From an uncultured Coriobacteriia bacterium (GTDB taxonomy: Bacteria; Actinomycetota; Coriobacteriia; Coriobacteriales; QAMH01): a DNA stretch of 8,408 bases. Below the pieces are notes generated by a model. That model did not search any database. It worked only from the letters and a program-made list of their open reading frames with translations, and was not told the DNA's origin. Location of the stretch: NCBI GenBank assembly GCA_949283445.1, contig CASDTD010000183.1:1-8408 (forward strand). Reading direction: 5' to 3'. Both the position numbers and the translations under genes were made by a program. This document shows positions 5,936 to 8,408 of this stretch, one piece after another (position 1 is the first letter of the stretch; every line of letters starts with the position of its first letter).

Positions 5936-7573
5936 CTACTGCATTTCGCTTTCGGCTGCCACCAGGTTCGTAACGCCGTACTTCTCGCGCAAAGCCGGTT
6001 TTTCGATCTTTCCCGTCGCGTTACGCGGCACATCCGCGAAAATGACCTTGCGCGGGCGTTTGTACCGGGGCAACGACAGGCAGAAGTCGTTGACTTCCTC
6101 AACCGACAGGCTCGAACCGGGCTTCACCTCTATGACGGCGGCCGCTATCTCGCCCAAGCGCTTGTCGGGCAAACCGATGACGGCGACGTCCTTGATGGCA
6201 GGATGCGCCGAGAGGAAATCCTCGACTTGGACGGGGTAAATGTTCTCGCCGCCCGAAATGACCACGTCTTTCTTGCGGTCGACAAGCCAGTAAAAGCCCT
6301 CGTCGTCCTGACGCGCCATATCACCGGTAAGCAGCCAGTCGCCATGGATCGTCTCGGCCGTGGCCTCGGGGTTGTTGTAATAGCACACCATGATGCCGGG
6401 GCCTTTGACCCACAGCTCCCCGACCTCGCCCTGCTCAACCTCTTCGCCGGCATCATCGCAGATCTTGACTTCCCAACGGTAGCCGGGCACGCCGATGGCG
6501 CCCACGTGGTCGATGTTGTCCACACCCAGGTGCACGCAGCCCGGCCCCATGGATTAGGACAGGCCATAGTTGGTATCATATTGATGATGGGGGAACAGCG
6601 AACGCCATTTCGCGATGAGGCTCTTGGGCACGGGCTGGGCGCCGATGTGCATGAGCCGCCACTGGTCGAGCTGGTAGTCATCCAAGTTGATATCGCCGTT
6701 TTCGATGGCGACCAGAATATCCTGCACCCAGGGCACGAGCAGCCACACGATGGTGCAGCCCTCGTTGCTCACCGTCTAGAAAATGCTCTTGGGGCTCACG
6801 CCGCGCAGCAGCACCGCGCGCGAACCGGAGATGAGGCTGCCGAACCAGTGCATTTTCGCGCCCGTGTGATACAGCGGCGGAATGCACAGGAACACGTCAT
6901 CACGCGTCTGGCCGTGATGCTTCTGCTCCATCTCAGCCGCCTGCGTGAGGCTCCTGTGGTGATGCAGAATCGCCTTGGGAAAGCCCGTCGTGCCACTGGA
7001 GAAGTAGATGGCCGCGTCCTCGTCTTCGGACAGCGGGATCATCGGGTCAGAACTCGAGCAGTTGGCCGTCAGCTCGCGGTAGTTCTCCGCGAACGTCGGG
7101 CAATCCTCACCTACGTAGAACAGCAGACGGTGCCGCTGAATAGAGGGGACGATTTCCTCGACACGGCCCGTGAACTGCGGGCCGAACACCAAAATGTCGA
7201 CGTCGGCCTGATTGACGCAGTACTCGATTTCAGCCGAGGTGTAACGGAAGTTCAGCGGCACAACCGTGGCACCGCTTTTCAGAATGCCGAAATAGATGGG
7301 AAGCCATTCCAGACAGTTCATGAGCAAGATCGCGACCTTGTCGCCTTTCTTGACGCCGCGCGAGATGAGCAGGTTGGCAAAGCGGTTGGCTTTCTCGTCG
7401 AAAACCCGCCAGGTAATCTCACGACGATACGGGTCGGTTTCCGTGCTCTCGATAAGGTCGTAGTCACGCCACGTGACATGACGACGCTCCTGAATCTCGG
7501 GATTGACTTCCACCAGCGCAATGTCATCTCCGCAGACAGCTGCGTTGTGACGCAAGAAATCTGTAATCGGCAC
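5936..7573 (-). pseudogene. AMP-forming acyl-CoA synthetase, interrupted by two in-frame stops
   Basis: An adenylate-forming ligase that would join a carboxylic acid (perhaps an arylacetate, from the ior context) to CoA using ATP. One frame of 545 codons runs from the GTG at 7573 to a TAG at 5936. The family-like N-terminus is MPITDFLRHN, with only a weak GGGGG upstream. Codon 266 is TAG (6776-6778) and codon 340 is TAA (6554-6556); there is no frameshift. Everything else is intact: the P-loop FSSGTTGFPKA (191-201), GAQPVP (311-316), NYGLS followed by the TAA, and then GEVGELWVKGPG. The TGD, the RKKDVVISGGENIYP hinge and the RNATGKIEKPA lysine motif also remain. Both stops stand one base change from Glu (GAG to TAG, GAA to TAA). 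The second occupies the conserved Mg-ATP glutamate of YGxTE. A recent pseudogene is most likely. Alternatives are sequencing error, readthrough, or reinitiation at the in-frame GTG 6772 and ATG 6550. Confidence 0.88.
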
Positions 7574-7650
7574 GATACCCCCAGGGACGAAACGCAAACG
7601 GCAGGCACGCGCGACACGACTCCTCAAGCGGCGCACCGCATCTGCACCTG

Positions 7651-7679
7651 CATAAACCTATCTGCGCATGATAACGCAA
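7651..7679 (-). promoter_or_regulatory. Weak candidate promoter upstream of the acyl-CoA synthetase
   Basis: On the minus strand, TTGCGT (7674-7679) and TTTATG (7651-7656) are separated by 17 bases. This would place the transcript start about 70 bases before the GTG at 7573. The -35 is fair and the -10 is poor. It is the best pair seen in the 182-bp gap between the peptidase gene and the synthetase; the rest of that gap shows only the hairpin listed next. Confidence 0.25.
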
Positions 7680-7715
7680 GCGCACGCAGGTGAAGATATC
7701 CCTTTTGGCGAGCGT

Positions 7716-7740
7716 CGCGCATCCGCCCACCGGACACGCG
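7716..7740 (-). terminator. Hairpin downstream of the NlpC/P60 gene
   Basis: The minus-strand transcript can form a 10-bp stem (CGCGTGTCCG with CGGATGCGCG) around a GTGGG loop, starting 15 bases after the peptidase stop codon. Two of the pairs are G-U. On the plus strand these become C/A mismatches, so the structure suits minus-strand RNA only. No U-tract follows, so it may be a weak terminator or a 3'-end-protecting hairpin. Confidence 0.4.
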
Positions 7741-7755
7741 TCATCATGCCGTGCT

Positions 7756-8408
7756 CTACGGACGGCAGGCCCCGACGTAGTCGCTTCGAGACGAGAGGCT
7801 CGATATCTTGACGACATCGCCCGTCTGGGGAGCATGGATGTACTGGCCCGACCCACAATAGATGCCCACGTGGTGGATGCCGCTTACGGAAGGGCCGAAG
7901 AACACGAGGTCGCCCGGCTGCAGGGCGCTTTTGGCGATATGCGTGCCCTCTTCGTACTGCCAGCGCGACGAATGGCTCAAGTCGATGCCAATCTGACGGT
8001 AGCAGTACATCGTCAGCCCCGAGCAGTCGAAGCCCGTTTTGGGGGACTCCCCGCCCCAGACGTACTTCACACCCAGATACTTCTTCGCAATGGACACGAC
8101 TTCGGGATGAGCGCCCGCCGAGCTGGTCGAACCGCCCGATGACGAGGACCCCGACGGCTTGGATGGCTTGGAAGGCTTCGAAGGTTGGGCGGGTTTCTCG
8201 GGTTCTGACGCGCTGCCCGACGATGCCGAAGAGCCGCCCTGCGGTCTGGAAGGTTCGGCACTCTGCTCAGCAGAACCTGTGTTCGTGTCGCTTTCCCCAG
8301 AAGGACGGGAGATGGAATCGGCCCGCTCGTTGACCTCTTCGCGCATCTCGGTGGGAATCGACTCGTACAGGTTTTCAGAGGCGTTGATGGACGTCTTGAT
8401 CGTCGTCA
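7756..8408 (-). CDS. Secreted NlpC/P60-family cell-wall peptidase (5' end outside window)
   Basis: Probably a peptidoglycan endopeptidase cutting within the stem peptide outside the cell. The frame is open to the window edge, so 216 C-terminal residues are seen and the signal peptide is missing. An in-frame Met at 8346 is internal: helix-like charged sequence continues upstream of it (ENLYESIPTEMREEVNERA), suggesting the end of an N-terminal coiled-coil region as in RipA/PcsB-type hydrolases. A Ser/Pro/Gly-rich linker follows (about fragment residues 34-98), including PSK repeats. The C40 catalytic domain is last: AKKYLGVKYVWGG, the nucleophile in FDCSGL (Cys128 of the fragment), HHVGIY (His179) and YIHAP (His191). 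Lengths and motifs are normal for the domain. It ends TAG at 7756 and is separated from the synthetase by 182 bases. Confidence 0.92.
   Translation of the reverse strand, partial: TTIKTSINASENLYESIPTEMREEVNERADSISRPSGESDTNTGSAEQSAEPSRPQGGSSASSGSASEPEKPAQPSKPSKPSKPSGSSSSGGSTSSAGAHPEVVSIAKKYLGVKYVWGGESPKTGFDCSGLTMYCYRQIGIDLSHSSRWQYEEGTHIAKSALQPGDLVFFGPSVSGIHHVGIYCGSGQYIHAPQTGDVVKISSLSSRSDYVGACRP
8152..8184 (-). repeat. Short 9-base tandem repeat encoding Pro-Ser-Lys units
   Basis: Nearly four copies of a degenerate 9-base unit (like CCTTCCAAG on the minus strand) encode PSKPSKPSKPS in the linker of the NlpC/P60 protein. The copies differ at third positions. It is a wall-spanning flexible linker and a possible site of copy-number variation in multiples of three residues. 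Confidence 0.8.

Noticed and set aside
5936..7573. Stop-codon reassignment (TAA and TAG read as Glu or Gln) as an explanation for the synthetase
   Set aside because: iorA and iorB end with TAA, and gluQ, the NlpC/P60 gene and the synthetase itself end with TAG, all at family-typical lengths. These codons therefore work as stops here. The nearby GluQ synthetase acts on tRNA-Asp and gives no known route to reading stops as Glu.
4403..7693. A 1096-codon open frame on the plus strand, antisense to iorA and the synthetase
   Set aside because: Its translation is rich in His, Arg, Asp and Val without any recognisable domain. It lies opposite genes with clear family motifs. Long antisense frames are a normal by-product of GC-biased codon use.
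8344..8346. The ATG at 8346 as the start of the NlpC/P60 gene
   Set aside because: The frame stays open to the window edge with plausible helical sequence, there is no ribosome binding site, and a start here would lack a signal peptide.
1..8408. CRISPR arrays, insertion sequences and phage or defence genes
   Set aside because: No spaced repeats, transposase-like proteins or terminal inverted repeats were seen; nearly all sequence is accounted for by housekeeping genes.

Overview
The window looks like a chromosomal housekeeping stretch from an anaerobic, fairly GC-rich bacterium (high 50s % GC by eye). The most likely source is an actinomycetote of the class Coriobacteriia (Eggerthella/Slackia-like). 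The clues are anaerobic ferredoxin-dependent 2-oxoacid metabolism (IorAB), a bacterial lipoprotein foldase, a low-complexity Ser/Pro-linked NlpC/P60 hydrolase, and frequent GTG starts. This placement is inference; no phylogenetic marker was compared by computation.

Layout from left to right. Bases 1-1192 (minus) hold an IMP dehydrogenase gene (guaB) whose 3' end lies outside the window. A 210-bp divergent intergenic region follows, and then a tRNA-Ala(GGC) gene on the plus strand (1403-1478) with its own promoter. A strong hairpin (1487-1514) and a tRNA-like T-arm scrap (1532-1549) separate this tRNA from the convergent minus-strand cluster. That cluster, in transcription order, is: acyl-CoA synthetase (7573-5936, broken by two in-frame stops), iorA (5872-4097), iorB (4093-3518), a PrsA/SurA-like lipoprotein foldase (3525-2482) and gluQ (2480-1554). 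The gaps are 63 bp, 3 bp, an 8-bp overlap and 1 bp, so the last four genes are almost certainly co-transcribed and partly translationally coupled. Upstream of them, 7756-8408 (minus) is the C-terminal part of a secreted NlpC/P60 cell-wall peptidase.

IorA and IorB form indolepyruvate:ferredoxin oxidoreductase, which converts aryl-2-oxoacids (from transamination of Trp, Phe and Tyr) to arylacetyl-CoA with reduction of ferredoxin. The acyl-CoA synthetase in front would handle the matching acid/CoA-ester step. The lipoprotein foldase and the tRNA-modifying GluQ synthetase at the 3' end of the operon have no evident metabolic link to it.

The most notable observation is the acyl-CoA synthetase. 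One uninterrupted reading frame keeps every downstream family motif, yet it carries a TAG (6776-6778) and a TAA (6554-6556). The TAA sits exactly where the invariant Mg-ATP glutamate of the YGxTE motif belongs. Neighbouring genes use TAG and TAA as ordinary stops, so genome-wide recoding is unlikely. A recently inactivated pseudogene is the simplest reading. No mobile element, CRISPR array or novel defence-type system was seen.
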